From the NCBI GenBank assembly GCA_964494385.1, contig CAZBSE010000007.1, positions 1 through 61,118 of the forward strand: a stretch of DNA of 61,118 nt. The letters are read 5' to 3'. Shown piece by piece: positions 36,496 through 46,197 of the stretch. Each line of letters begins with the position of its first letter. Positions within the stretch are counted from its first letter, which is position 1. A program made the position numbers and the translations under genes. The DNA is from CAZBSE01 sp964494385 (GTDB lineage: Bacteria > Actinomycetota > Humimicrobiia > Humimicrobiales > Humimicrobiaceae). The notes under the pieces were generated by a model. It was not told the origin of the DNA, did no database searches, and worked only from the letters and a program-made list of their open reading frames with translations.

Positions 36496-38439
36496 TTATT
36501 TTTTCTTCTTATTTTCTATGGAGTAAATACTTTCCTCTACAGTGGGAAAATCCTTCATATCCGTATATGGTAAAAACAAACCTGCTACGTACCTATCCAT
36601 AAATTTCATATTCACGCTTAATTCAATATAAGTAATATGCTCTGCAATTTCAGAGCTCTGCCGGTATTTATCTTCCGAAAGCAGGCTAAGATAGGCTCCC
36701 GTTACCGATGTATTGCCCATAAAAAAATATTTGGAAACATCTACATCGGGAATCATCCCTATAATTACAGCATTCCTGATATTTAAATGCTTTCCCAATC
36801 CTCCTGCTATGTATATTTTATCCAGATCGTATACATTAAGGTCAACTTCCTCAAGCAGCGTTTTAATCCCGGCATATATAGCAGCTTTTGCCCTGATTAG
36901 ATTATCTATATCAACTTCACTGATATATATATCTTTTCCGGTTGCGCTATCCTTGCCGCTTATCAATACATATCGGCAATCTTTATCAACACATTTAAGA
37001 TACCTATTGCCAATATCCTCATTAAATTTGCCTTTCCTGTCAATAACTCCCCTTAGATACATCTCACCAATCATATCAATCAGTCCTGAGCCACAGATAC
37101 CTTTGGGCTTACCTCCGCCGATAACTTCCACCCTGCATTTATACGTCTTCTGATCGATCGATACCTTTTCAATGGCGCCATCTACTGCCCTTATTCCGCA
37201 TTTTACTCCTCCGCCTTCAAAAGCAGGCCCGGCCGAACATGAACAGCCCATCATCCATTCGGAGTTTCCGACTACCAGTTCCCCGTTGGTTCCCAGATCG
37301 AGAAAAAGTGCAAGCTTGCTGTCCCTGTACATCCCGGTTGAAAGAATTCCTGATGTTATGTCCCCTCCTAGATAACTTGCAACTCCCTGTGTGCTGTATA
37401 CAAAGGTATTCTTAATATGTTTTATGCCGATCTCTTTGGCGGTAGAACTCGAGAATTTATTGGCCACTGTAACATACGGCTCTTCCCTTATATACCTGGG
37501 AGGGACACCGTAAAAAAGATGCATCATGGTTGAGTTTCCGGAGACCATCATAGAGACAATACTATCCGCATTTATATGCGTACTAAGTAATAGCTTCCAT
37601 ATCAAATTATTAATTGAATCTATTATTACTTCCCTTAACTTCTCCAATCCGCCTTTCTTATTCGCATAAACTATCCTGTTTATTATATCCTCGCCAAATT
37701 TTATCTGGGGATTATACTCTGACTCGGAACCCAATATTTTACCATTTTCCAGATCCACCAGATACAGTACCAGTGACGTTGTCCCGATATCCAGTGCCAG
37801 TCCATAGATTTTCTTGCTTAAACGGCCCGAATGGATATCGATAAGGGTACTGTTTCCCCTATCCACGGTAACCGTAATCTCCCAATCTTTCTCTCTCAGA
37901 ATCAGGGGTAATTTTCTTATTATGTGAATGGGTACAATACAATTTTCTATTCCCAGATTTTCCCCTATGGCCTTCTTCAGTCTGAAAAGATCACTGGTGC
38001 CATGGCTAAGAGTTGGCTTTTTCACAGACATGGCTTCTTTTTTTATCCAGGGTTTAATCTCAACAGATGAAAATTCATCCCTGCTTATGCCAGCGTAAAT
38101 CTTGGAACCTGTTTCCGCGAATCTGCCTTTTTCTATTTTTGCCCTGGATTTTTTCTGTTTCGGTATTTCAACAATCAAATCACTCTTTACTTTTGACAGG
38201 CAGGAGAGTACATAACCTTTCTCTTTTTGTCCCGCGGATATAAACCTGGATTTTTTAGTATCTACTTTACCTTCTATTATGCGCACCTTACACTTCCCAC
38301 AGGTACCTACACCGCCGCAGGAAGAATCAATATGAATCCCGCTATCGACTATTGCCTGCTTTAAATTATAATTTGGCGAAATTTTTATTGATTTATCACT
38401 GGGAATGAATTTTATAAAATATTTTTTTTGGGTATTCAT
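36496..38439 (-). CDS. acsV: Ferredoxin-ASKHA corrinoid activator of the acs operon (paralogue 2)
   Basis: The protein has 647 residues. The N-terminal [2Fe-2S] domain has Cys41, Cys47, Cys50 and Cys80 (CGGVGTCGKC). The ASKHA part includes LALDIGTTSLVLYLV, GNSTMMHLFYGVPP, LFLDLGTNGELVVG and GICGSGLIDMI. It reactivates the cobalt of AcsCD with ATP. It is the first gene of the acs operon, 28 bases before cooC, whereas paralogue 1 is 14 kb away. Confidence 0.92.
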   Translation of the reverse strand: MNTQKKYFIKFIPSDKSIKISPNYNLKQAIVDSGIHIDSSCGGVGTCGKCKVRIIEGKVDTKKSRFISAGQKEKGYVLSCLSKVKSDLIVEIPKQKKSRAKIEKGRFAETGSKIYAGISRDEFSSVEIKPWIKKEAMSVKKPTLSHGTSDLFRLKKAIGENLGIENCIVPIHIIRKLPLILREKDWEITVTVDRGNSTLIDIHSGRLSKKIYGLALDIGTTSLVLYLVDLENGKILGSESEYNPQIKFGEDIINRIVYANKKGGLEKLREVIIDSINNLIWKLLLSTHINADSIVSMMVSGNSTMMHLFYGVPPRYIREEPYVTVANKFSSSTAKEIGIKHIKNTFVYSTQGVASYLGGDITSGILSTGMYRDSKLALFLDLGTNGELVVGNSEWMMGCSCSAGPAFEGGGVKCGIRAVDGAIEKVSIDQKTYKCRVEVIGGGKPKGICGSGLIDMIGEMYLRGVIDRKGKFNEDIGNRYLKCVDKDCRYVLISGKDSATGKDIYISEVDIDNLIRAKAAIYAGIKTLLEEVDLNVYDLDKIYIAGGLGKHLNIRNAVIIGMIPDVDVSKYFFMGNTSVTGAYLSLLSEDKYRQSSEIAEHITYIELSVNMKFMDRYVAGLFLPYTDMKDFPTVEESIYSIENKKKK

Positions 38440-38547
38440 TATTAAAATTACAGCCCTTTAATTTATGGCTTCCAGGATAAGGACTTTAATATTAAAAGAC
38501 AAGGACACCAATTCTAGAAATTATATTATATACGCTTTTAAAAATCA

Positions 38548-38585
38548 AAATGGAAAGGCAGCTTCTGTTTACCGCCTTTCCATTT
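38548..38585. terminator. Strong intrinsic terminator between the lipoprotein and the acs operon
   Basis: AAATGGAAAGGC and GCCTTTCCATTT make a 12-bp stem with a 14-base loop, followed by CTTTTTTTTC on the plus strand and TTTTGATTTTT on the minus strand. On the minus strand it ends the lipoprotein transcript and separates it from acsV, implying that the acs operon has its own promoter within 38440-38547. Confidence 0.85.
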
Positions 38586-38656
38586 CTTTTTTTTCTTTTA
38601 AAATTATATACTTTTTATTTTATGGATAAATAGTTACGGTTACACGGATCAAAACT

Positions 38657-39211
38657 TTACCGGTCAGTTGCTACATTAAGCACTAATGTGGTCTCCCCTT
38701 CGGATTCTATAATAAGAACAGATACAACATAGGTGCCATTATCAGCTGTAATAGAATAAGTTTTTTCATCGTCGCTTGTACTGGAGAATTCATTTTCGAT
38801 TTCCCAGCTGCCAAACTGGCCTTTATACCAGTCATTTATTTCCTTTCCTGGATTGGCGCTTGTCCCACTAACCGAGAAATATTCTCCTTCCTCATCAGTC
38901 TCTGTCCAGGAAGCTATAATTTGCATATCAGGATATACAGGAACCACTCCAGGGAATCCTTCCGGCAGATCGGCTCCCTCGCCAAATGACATCTCACCTT
39001 CATCTGTTGTAATGTTCATTTCGTCTCCGGATATATCAACTTCGGCCTCTGTACCCCCTTCGCTTTCAATTCCTTCCTCAATGGCCTTTTCCATTGCTTC
39101 CTCTGTAATCTTCTCTGCAATTTTCTCTCCCGGATTAAAACACCCGCTGGCAGAGAATAATGCAAAAATTGCCAAACTTATCACTGCTGCAAGTGCTATT
39201 AGCTTTTTCAT
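38657..39211 (-). CDS. Lipoprotein of unknown function
   Basis: The protein has 184 residues. A signal peptide ends in SASGC (lipobox, Cys24). A Glu-rich helix (about 28-52) follows, then a beta-rich domain (residues 85-184) with the stretch DLPEGFPGVVPVYPDMQI and a terminal VVSVLIIESEGETTLVLNV. I do not recognise a named family. It is transcribed alone, with a terminator 70 bases downstream, between lepA and the acs operon. Confidence 0.8.
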   Translation of the reverse strand: MKKLIALAAVISLAIFALFSASGCFNPGEKIAEKITEEAMEKAIEEGIESEGGTEAEVDISGDEMNITTDEGEMSFGEGADLPEGFPGVVPVYPDMQIIASWTETDEEGEYFSVSGTSANPGKEINDWYKGQFGSWEIENEFSSTSDDEKTYSITADNGTYVVSVLIIESEGETTLVLNVATDR

Positions 39212-39358
39212 TTACGATCTCCTTATTAACTTTGGTATTAATAATTTTTATACAAGCAGCTGTTATTTTACTAAATTAGTGTCTTTTATGGAACAGCTAA
39301 AACTTAAAATCCGCAATAGAGGACAAGCTCTGCGGACCCGAAATATTCTTTGATTTTA

Positions 39359-41167
39359 CTAACCGGCATCTAATCTATAAAAACTCATAAAAGCTTCGTC
39401 AGGTATTTCAACTCTGCCAATCTTTTTCATTCTCTTCTTGCCTGCTTTCTGCTTCTCAAGAACCTTCCTTTTCCTGGTTATATCTCCGCCGTAAAGTCCC
39501 GAGGTAACATCTTTCCTATAGGGAGCTATTCTTTCTCTTGCAATCACCCTTTTTCCAATTGCTGCCTGTATGGATACTTCAAAGGTCTGCCTTGGTATAA
39601 GCTTCCTTAGTTTCTGGGTTATTTCCCTGCCTAGAGTATAAGCTTTTTCTTTATGGGCTATAATAGAAAGTTCATCAACTTTCTCTCCGGCTACCAGTAT
39701 ATCAAGTTTTACCAGATCAGAAGGTCTGTATTCCAGGAACTCATAATCCAGTGAAGCAAACCCTGAAGTTATTGATTTTAGCATATTAAAAAAATCCACA
39801 ATTATTTCCGAAAGGGGTATAGCATATTTGATTTCCACCCTTTCCATTGAAATATACTGCATGTCTTTAAAATCACCCCTCTTCTGATTTACCAGCTTCA
39901 TTACTTCTCCTATATAATTTTTAGGTGTAATGATAGTCGCTTCAACATATGGCTCTTCTATTTTTAAAATTTTCTCCTGGATAGGAAAATCGGAAGGCCT
40001 CTTAACCTCAATTGTTATATTATCGCCTTTAGTTATTTTATAAACCACAGTGGGTGCCGATGTCAGCAGCTTAAGTCCGTATTCCCTTTCAATTCTTTCC
40101 CTTATGATTTCCATATGCAGCAGTCCCAGGAAACCGCATCTAAAGCCAAAGCCCAGTGCACCTGAAAATTCAGGGGTAAAATCCAGGGATGAATCGTTCA
40201 ATGAAAGTTTCTCCAGAGCATCTTTTAAATTTTCATAGTCTCCCCCTTCTATGGGGAACAGACCGGAATAAACCATTGGTTTTGGCTTTCTGTAGCCGGA
40301 CAGGCTTTTTGCCGCAGGGCTTTTTAAGGAGGTTACGGTATCACCCACCATAATGTTTCCCACTTCTTTAATTCCTGTAATAATATATCCCACCTCACCT
40401 GCGGTCAGCGTTTCTTTTTTTATCATATTTGGACCGAATATTCCTACTTCTTCGACCTCACTTATAAAGCTTTCTCCCATAAACTTAATTTTCTGGCCTT
40501 TTTCTATACAGCCGTTCATTACCCTTATAAGAACTATCACCCCTCTGTAAGAATTGTATTGTGAATCAAAGATTAATGCCTGAAGAGGGCCGACGGCACT
40601 TCCGCCCGGGTGAGGTATATCACTTACCAGTCTTTCTAAAATTTTATCAATTCCATATCCCGTCTTTGCACTGACCTTTAAAATTTTTTCTTTGCTTATA
40701 CCAAGTACGCTGCCAAGCTCCATGGTGACTTCATCTATACTTGCGCTCTTCAGGTCAATCTTATTAATAACCGGAATAATTTCCAGATTATTATCAACTG
40801 CCATATAAACGTTAGCCAGTGTCTGTGCCTGTATTCCCTGGGTGGCATCAACAACCAGTATTGCCCCTTCACAGGCAGCCAGGCTTCTGGAGACCTCATA
40901 ACTGAAATCGACATGGCCCGGTGTATCAATTAAATTAAATATATACTGTCTGCCGTCTGATTTGCTTTTATAGAGGACTCTTACCGAATGAGCCTTTATG
41001 GTGATTCCCCGCTCCCTTTCAAGTTCCATATCATCTAGAAATTGGTCCAGCATCTCCCTCTTGCTTACAGTTTCCGTTATCTCTAAAATTCTGTCAGCCA
41101 GAGTAGACTTACCGTGGTCTATATGGGCAATTATCGAGAAATTTCTTATCAGTTTATTATCTATCAT
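39359..41167 (-). CDS. lepA: Elongation factor 4
   Basis: The protein has 602 residues, full length. A ribosome-associated GTPase that promotes back-translocation. The G domain shows AHIDHGKSTLADR, the DTPGHVDF switch II motif and NKIDL. The C-terminal domain ends IPDEAFMSFYRLD. It is next to murJ and lies between holA/rpsT and the acs region on the minus strand. Confidence 0.98.
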   Translation of the reverse strand: MIDNKLIRNFSIIAHIDHGKSTLADRILEITETVSKREMLDQFLDDMELERERGITIKAHSVRVLYKSKSDGRQYIFNLIDTPGHVDFSYEVSRSLAACEGAILVVDATQGIQAQTLANVYMAVDNNLEIIPVINKIDLKSASIDEVTMELGSVLGISKEKILKVSAKTGYGIDKILERLVSDIPHPGGSAVGPLQALIFDSQYNSYRGVIVLIRVMNGCIEKGQKIKFMGESFISEVEEVGIFGPNMIKKETLTAGEVGYIITGIKEVGNIMVGDTVTSLKSPAAKSLSGYRKPKPMVYSGLFPIEGGDYENLKDALEKLSLNDSSLDFTPEFSGALGFGFRCGFLGLLHMEIIRERIEREYGLKLLTSAPTVVYKITKGDNITIEVKRPSDFPIQEKILKIEEPYVEATIITPKNYIGEVMKLVNQKRGDFKDMQYISMERVEIKYAIPLSEIIVDFFNMLKSITSGFASLDYEFLEYRPSDLVKLDILVAGEKVDELSIIAHKEKAYTLGREITQKLRKLIPRQTFEVSIQAAIGKRVIARERIAPYRKDVTSGLYGGDITRKRKVLEKQKAGKKRMKKIGRVEIPDEAFMSFYRLDAG

Positions 41168-41261
41168 AAAGCAATAAATAATCTATTTTAAAATTATATT
41201 TCATCATTTAATGTAAAAACCCCTAAATACGGTTTCCCCCGGTACAACCACTTTTATGCTC

Positions 41262-42836
41262 TTATTTGCTCTTTTTGAATTTTCTGAATAATTCTACCAC
41301 AAATTTTATCTCTTCCATTTTAAATAAAACAGTACAGCATACATAAATACCTATGCCGGCCGCAATAGCCAGAAGTAAAAACAGTATCAGCGGCCACAGG
41401 CCCCTGTATGCAAAATTTTCCAACCAGTTCCATAAAAAATACAGTGCCGTACCCATAACAGCTGTTGCCGAAAATATTTTCGCGTATGATATAAGTATCC
41501 TCCTGCCCCCAAAACTTCCTATTTTCTTCTTTAATATTATAAACAGAATTACTACATTGCAGAGGGCAACCAGCGTTGTTGAAAGAGCCAGTCCGCCAAT
41601 ATCCATATATTTTATTAAAATCCAGTCCAGAATCAGGTTGATTATAATGGAAATGCTTGCAACCTTAAGAGGGGTTTTTACATTTTTAAATGCATAAAAC
41701 ACGCGATTCAGTATCATGAGCAATCCAAAAAAAATAAGGCCAAGGCTGTGAAAGATCAGGACATATGCCACTTTTCTTGTGTCATCGGGACTGAAATTAT
41801 AATGTTCGAACAATACCTTTATTATGGGGTAGCTTAAAATTGCCATTCCTGCGGCTGCCGGCAGCATCATGTATCCGATTTCCCTTACTCCCAGAGAAAA
41901 ACTTTCCTTTATGCCCCTGATATCATCATCAGCTGCCTGTCTGGATATCAGAGGATACAGTACGGTTACAATTGCCACTGAAAATACTCCCAGCGGCAGG
42001 TTGGCCACTCTCCATGATAATGTCAGGGCAGTAGTATTTCCTCCTCCCAGATTCAATGCAAAAAAATTATCCACGCTATTGTTCAGCTGAACCGCACCCA
42101 GGCTCAGCAGGATGGGCAGCATAAGGGAAAATATTTCCCTGACACCTTTATGTTTAAAATCTATATTTAATCCGTATTTTAATGGTGATGCCCTGAGCTG
42201 GGGAACCTGTATCAGAAGATGCAGTATAGATCCGGCCATTACCCCTATAGCCATGCCGTATATTCCCATGCGGGTAAAAAGCAGAACAGCAAAGATTATG
42301 GTAATTATATTCATCACAAAAGGGGCAAGAGAAGGAACTGTAAAAATATTATGCGAATTCAATATTCCGGTGGCCAGGCCGGAAAGGGACATTATAACCA
42401 GAGAGAATATCATAATCCTGTTCATTACTATAAATTTATTTATATCCATCTGGTTGTTTGCAATTTTTGAAAGAACCGTTCCTACCTGTGGGGATAGAAT
42501 AAATATGGCCACAGCAATAATAAGAAACACCACGGCCATTATATTTATAACCGAGTTAACAAAAATTTTTAAATCGTTCTTCTTATTGTCCTTTAAATAC
42601 GTCGAGTAAATAGGTATAAATGCCGCTATTATAAGGCTTTCGGCAAAAAGCACCCTGAAAAGATTGGGAATGAAATAAGCCCAGGTAAAGGCATCTGTAT
42701 CGTAGGTTATGCCAAAATAACCCGCCATTACCTGATCCCTTACCAGCCCGGAAACTTTTGACAGCATGATTGCCGTAACTACAAAGAATGTGGCACTAAA
42801 AATTCTTTTTCTCGACAGTAAATAATCCTCATTCAT
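41262..42836 (-). CDS. murJ: Lipid II flippase MurJ
   Basis: The protein has 524 residues with about fourteen membrane segments. It moves lipid II across the membrane for peptidoglycan synthesis. Conserved MurJ stretches include SKVSGLVRDQVMAGYFG, LSWRVANLPLGVFSVAI and the central PILLSLGAVQLNNSVD region. It is divergent from rpsT. Confidence 0.95.
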   Translation of the reverse strand: MNEDYLLSRKRIFSATFFVVTAIMLSKVSGLVRDQVMAGYFGITYDTDAFTWAYFIPNLFRVLFAESLIIAAFIPIYSTYLKDNKKNDLKIFVNSVINIMAVVFLIIAVAIFILSPQVGTVLSKIANNQMDINKFIVMNRIMIFSLVIMSLSGLATGILNSHNIFTVPSLAPFVMNIITIIFAVLLFTRMGIYGMAIGVMAGSILHLLIQVPQLRASPLKYGLNIDFKHKGVREIFSLMLPILLSLGAVQLNNSVDNFFALNLGGGNTTALTLSWRVANLPLGVFSVAIVTVLYPLISRQAADDDIRGIKESFSLGVREIGYMMLPAAAGMAILSYPIIKVLFEHYNFSPDDTRKVAYVLIFHSLGLIFFGLLMILNRVFYAFKNVKTPLKVASISIIINLILDWILIKYMDIGGLALSTTLVALCNVVILFIILKKKIGSFGGRRILISYAKIFSATAVMGTALYFLWNWLENFAYRGLWPLILFLLLAIAAGIGIYVCCTVLFKMEEIKFVVELFRKFKKSK

Positions 42837-42908
42837 AACTATATTATATTACAGATATGGTTAAAAAACGCATTATATCATTTAAATTAATGCAGTAATA
42901 AATATTTT

Positions 42909-42933
42909 TATTTGTTTAAAAAAATGCTAAAAT
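42909..42933 (+). promoter_or_regulatory. Candidate promoter of rpsT
   Basis: TTGTTT and a TAAAAT -10 box occur about 15-16 bases apart, some 45 bases before the rpsT start. GAGAGGA is a ribosome binding site. Confidence 0.4.
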
Positions 42934-42977
42934 GTATCCTCGTTTGAAATTGATAGTTATGTGAGAGGATAAAGTAG

Positions 42978-43250
42978 ATGCCAAATATAAAATCGCAGGA
43001 AAAAAGAGACAGGCAGAATATCGGAAGAAATATTAGAAATAAATTTCTTAAAGCCAGAATAAGAACAGATCAAAAAGAGCTTGCCAAAGCTGTGGATAAA
43101 AAAAATATAAAGGATGCTGAAAAAACCCTGGATACATTCTTTAAACATCTGGATAAAGCAGTAAAACGGGGAGCGGTTCACAGTAATTTTTCAGCCAATA
43201 AAAAATCAAAAGCAGTAAAGCTTGTAAATTCAATCAGGAAATCCAAATAA
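42978..43250 (+). CDS. rpsT: 30S ribosomal protein S20
   Basis: The protein has 90 residues, normal length. A Lys-rich three-helix 16S rRNA-binding protein (MPNIKSQEKRDRQNIGRNIR, then FFKHLDKAVKRGAVHSNFSANKKS). It is transcribed opposite to holA and murJ, as in many Gram-positive genomes where rpsT, holA and lepA cluster. Confidence 0.97.
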   Translation: MPNIKSQEKRDRQNIGRNIRNKFLKARIRTDQKELAKAVDKKNIKDAEKTLDTFFKHLDKAVKRGAVHSNFSANKKSKAVKLVNSIRKSK

Positions 43251-43403
43251 TCATATTTCCTTTAGTTCAGACAGGTTACAAGTTGATGTCGCCGATTAAC
43301 CCAAACAGAGTTCAGCTAAGTTAGACCTATTTTGCTTCCATTAATATTTATGCCCGCGACCTGCAGGCTATATTTTACAGCTGGAAAGTTCATACGCTGC
43401 TGT

Positions 43404-44450
43404 TTATGCATTGACATCAACAATTTCCGAAATCAGCCTGGTAACCAGGTGCTTACTTCCTGTTGCACCGGTTCTAATCTTGATATCATATCTGTTTAAT
43501 ATTCCAAAGACTTTAATTATCTCTGACTGTTCATAGTTGTCGCTCAATTTAATATATTTGTTTACCAGCTTACCGACAAAATAAGGAGGTATTTTCATGT
43601 TATTTTCAATATAACTGGTTACCGATGACTTACTGTTCCCCGATTTAATATACAAAAAGCATTTAAACATCCTGTGGAGCAGTGTTATCAATCCAATCAG
43701 ATTTTGTCTCTCTTCCAGTATGGACCTTAATGCTTTCAGGCTGCTTTCTTTATCTCTCCTGCCCAGGTAATCCACTAAATCAAAAATTTTAAGTGAGTAA
43801 TTGCGGCTCACCAGGAACCTTATTTCATCTTCATCGATTACTTTTTTCGTTTCCGAACTTACATAATCATAAAGCTTTTCATACTCTTTTTTTAGTAGAT
43901 TTAAATCCAAATTTACATTTTCCACTAAAAGAGAAGCAGCCTTTTCAGTAAATACTATCCCATCGGATTTGGATCTTTCTTCCAACCAGTTTTTAAGGTT
44001 ACTGCCAGCAGGCACTTTCAACTGCCTGGCAATACCATTTTTTTTGATCAAATTCACCAAATTTGAATTAAATTTTTGTTTCGATGCGGTAAGAACAAAA
44101 ATTATATTTGCGCCGCAGTCGCGGCTCACGGAAATTAAATCTATTATTTTTCTCTGTAGTCTGGCAGAAACCTTATCTGCATATTTTACTACTACCACTT
44201 TCTTTGAGGAGAACAAAGAAGGAGTGCCGGTATAATTGTTGAATTCTTCCTCATCGATATCTCCTGAACCGTCAAAAATTTTAAAATCTGTGTCAAAATT
44301 AATCTTTCCCTTAAGAAATTCTCTTATGCCTTCAACTTTATCATTCAACATCGAATCACTGGTGCTTATATATAAATAACAGGATTTAAGGCTTTGTAAT
44401 TTTAACGGTTCTTTTTTTAATTTATTGTCTTTCATGTTCATATAATCCAA
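43404..44450 (-). CDS. holA: DNA polymerase III delta subunit
   Basis: The protein has 348 residues. The delta subunit opens the sliding clamp during loading. Recognisable stretches are the domain I strand around TPSLFSSKKVVVVKY and LKVPAGSNLKNWLEER, with the all-helical domain III at the C-terminus (RNLIGLITLLHRMFKCFLYIK). It follows comEC by seven bases in the same direction. Confidence 0.93.
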   Translation of the reverse strand: MDYMNMKDNKLKKEPLKLQSLKSCYLYISTSDSMLNDKVEGIREFLKGKINFDTDFKIFDGSGDIDEEEFNNYTGTPSLFSSKKVVVVKYADKVSARLQRKIIDLISVSRDCGANIIFVLTASKQKFNSNLVNLIKKNGIARQLKVPAGSNLKNWLEERSKSDGIVFTEKAASLLVENVNLDLNLLKKEYEKLYDYVSSETKKVIDEDEIRFLVSRNYSLKIFDLVDYLGRRDKESSLKALRSILEERQNLIGLITLLHRMFKCFLYIKSGNSKSSVTSYIENNMKIPPYFVGKLVNKYIKLSDNYEQSEIIKVFGILNRYDIKIRTGATGSKHLVTRLISEIVDVNA

Positions 44451-44457
44451 ACAGTCC

Positions 44458-46197
44458 TCAGAAGCAGCTCACCTGGCCTCCAGCTTTTTTGCCGATTCTT
44501 AGCCTCCTGATACTTACGGGAACTGCATATAATGTGATTAAGAATATTATATAGTAAATTACCATATTTTTTATACTGAAACTATCAAAATTTATAATAA
44601 AAAAATCATTTCTGCCTAAAATTTCAGCCACTTTTAATATATACTCAAATAAAATATTTCCGGTCTTTAGCATAAAGCCTCCTGCGGGGGGCCATATCAG
44701 GCTTATTAAAGAAGATGCCATTAAAATGAAAATAAGAACATAAAATACCGGTATTATAAGAATATTGGCTACCGGTGAAATTAAAGAAATTTCCCCAAAA
44801 TAGTAGGCCATGACAGGAAGCAGGGCAATCTGAATGGAAAAAGTCATAAGGGCAATTTTAATAAAAAACCATCCTCTGCTTCGCTTTAAAAATGGAAAAA
44901 ACCTATAGGGCACCGTCATTAAAGCAGGGTATACAAGAATCAGGGCTGCCATTGAACCGTAAGACATCCAGAATCCCAGATCATAGAGAAAAGAAGGATT
45001 AAAAAGCATCATTATAATATAAGAAAGGCACAGCAGAATTTTACAGCTGTATTCTCTATTCCAATTTCTGGCAAGAAACATCAAAGCAGCCATAATCGAA
45101 GCCCTGAGCATGCTTGCTCTTTCTCCCACCAAAAAATTATAAATGATTAAAAATATAATCGCAGCCCAGAATACGGCATAAGATGAGTTCAACTTTCTGA
45201 ACCATAAATAAATAATAGACATAAAAAATGAAACATGCAGCCCCGAAATGGCAAATAAATGATAGGTTCCGCACCTTTTAAAATTTTCCATTATGTGCCC
45301 GGGGATATTATTTCTGTTGCCCAGTATTACCGCCTCGGCTATGCAGGCATCCTTAATGCTTAAATTACCGTAAAAGGTTTTTTTTATGCATCCATAAAGC
45401 CTGTTCCTAAAGGTATATGCTTTATAAACTAAATTTCTATATTCAATTTTTATGGCATTTCCGCTATCGGCCGTAAATACAGCTGCGCCATATATATTTA
45501 ATTTAAGATTTTTAAGATCCTTCTCTTTTAAATTTCCTCCCAATCTTAGATAATCATCCCTTTCCGGAAATCCTTCTCCGGGATTCTTCATCTCAATTTT
45601 TAAAGGCTCTTTTATTTTAAAAAATTTTATTAAGTTACCGCTGTCGGTAGATACATATATTTTTTCCACCTCCAGCAAAAAAAGTAAATCATTAAATCTA
45701 CGGCAGGGGTGGTCCATAACCCTCCCTTCCACGGTCATACTGTCCATGATGAAACCTTCATTATTTAAGATGGGCAGAAAAAAGCTTTTACTCTGCCGGT
45801 ACTGATATGCGCCGGCAATCAAACTGCCGGCAGCTATAAGGATTAAAAAAGGGATTATAATCAGAACAACCATTTTTACCGTTTTTCTTTTAAAATAAGC
45901 CGGATATGGTTCTTCCCCCTGCAAGGATATGCAGACCTTTAGTCTTCCAAATGGTTTACCGCCGCCGTAAATATCCTTGCAGAGCCCGCTCTTATAACTG
46001 TTACTTAAAATCCTGCCGGACACTATGAACTCTACTGCCATCAATAAGAAAATAACCGTAACTCCGGTTATGACAGCACAAGGCTTGTAAAAATAATATT
46101 TGTAGCCCGCATAGATGCCGGCAGTTAGCCCCGCTGCCCAGAAAAAATAATATTCGCTGAATAAAAACAACGATATTTTTTGTTTTATCTTATTCAA
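44458..46197 (-). CDS. comEC: ComEC/Rec2 DNA-uptake channel, lacking the C-terminal metallo-hydrolase
   Basis: The protein has 579 residues. A multi-spanning protein forming the pore for single-stranded DNA during natural transformation. Visible are the N-terminal membrane pair and OB-like outer domain (about 90-250), then the competence domain with FKRCGTYHLFAISGLHVSF and VGERASMLRASIMAAL. Full ComEC (about 770 residues) ends with a metallo-beta-lactamase-like domain; here the protein stops after the last helices at VSIRRLRIGKK. The start overlaps comEA by 4 bases. Confidence 0.93.
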   Translation of the reverse strand: MNKIKQKISLFLFSEYYFFWAAGLTAGIYAGYKYYFYKPCAVITGVTVIFLLMAVEFIVSGRILSNSYKSGLCKDIYGGGKPFGRLKVCISLQGEEPYPAYFKRKTVKMVVLIIIPFLILIAAGSLIAGAYQYRQSKSFFLPILNNEGFIMDSMTVEGRVMDHPCRRFNDLLFLLEVEKIYVSTDSGNLIKFFKIKEPLKIEMKNPGEGFPERDDYLRLGGNLKEKDLKNLKLNIYGAAVFTADSGNAIKIEYRNLVYKAYTFRNRLYGCIKKTFYGNLSIKDACIAEAVILGNRNNIPGHIMENFKRCGTYHLFAISGLHVSFFMSIIYLWFRKLNSSYAVFWAAIIFLIIYNFLVGERASMLRASIMAALMFLARNWNREYSCKILLCLSYIIMMLFNPSFLYDLGFWMSYGSMAALILVYPALMTVPYRFFPFLKRSRGWFFIKIALMTFSIQIALLPVMAYYFGEISLISPVANILIIPVFYVLIFILMASSLISLIWPPAGGFMLKTGNILFEYILKVAEILGRNDFFIINFDSFSIKNMVIYYIIFLITLYAVPVSIRRLRIGKKAGGQVSCF

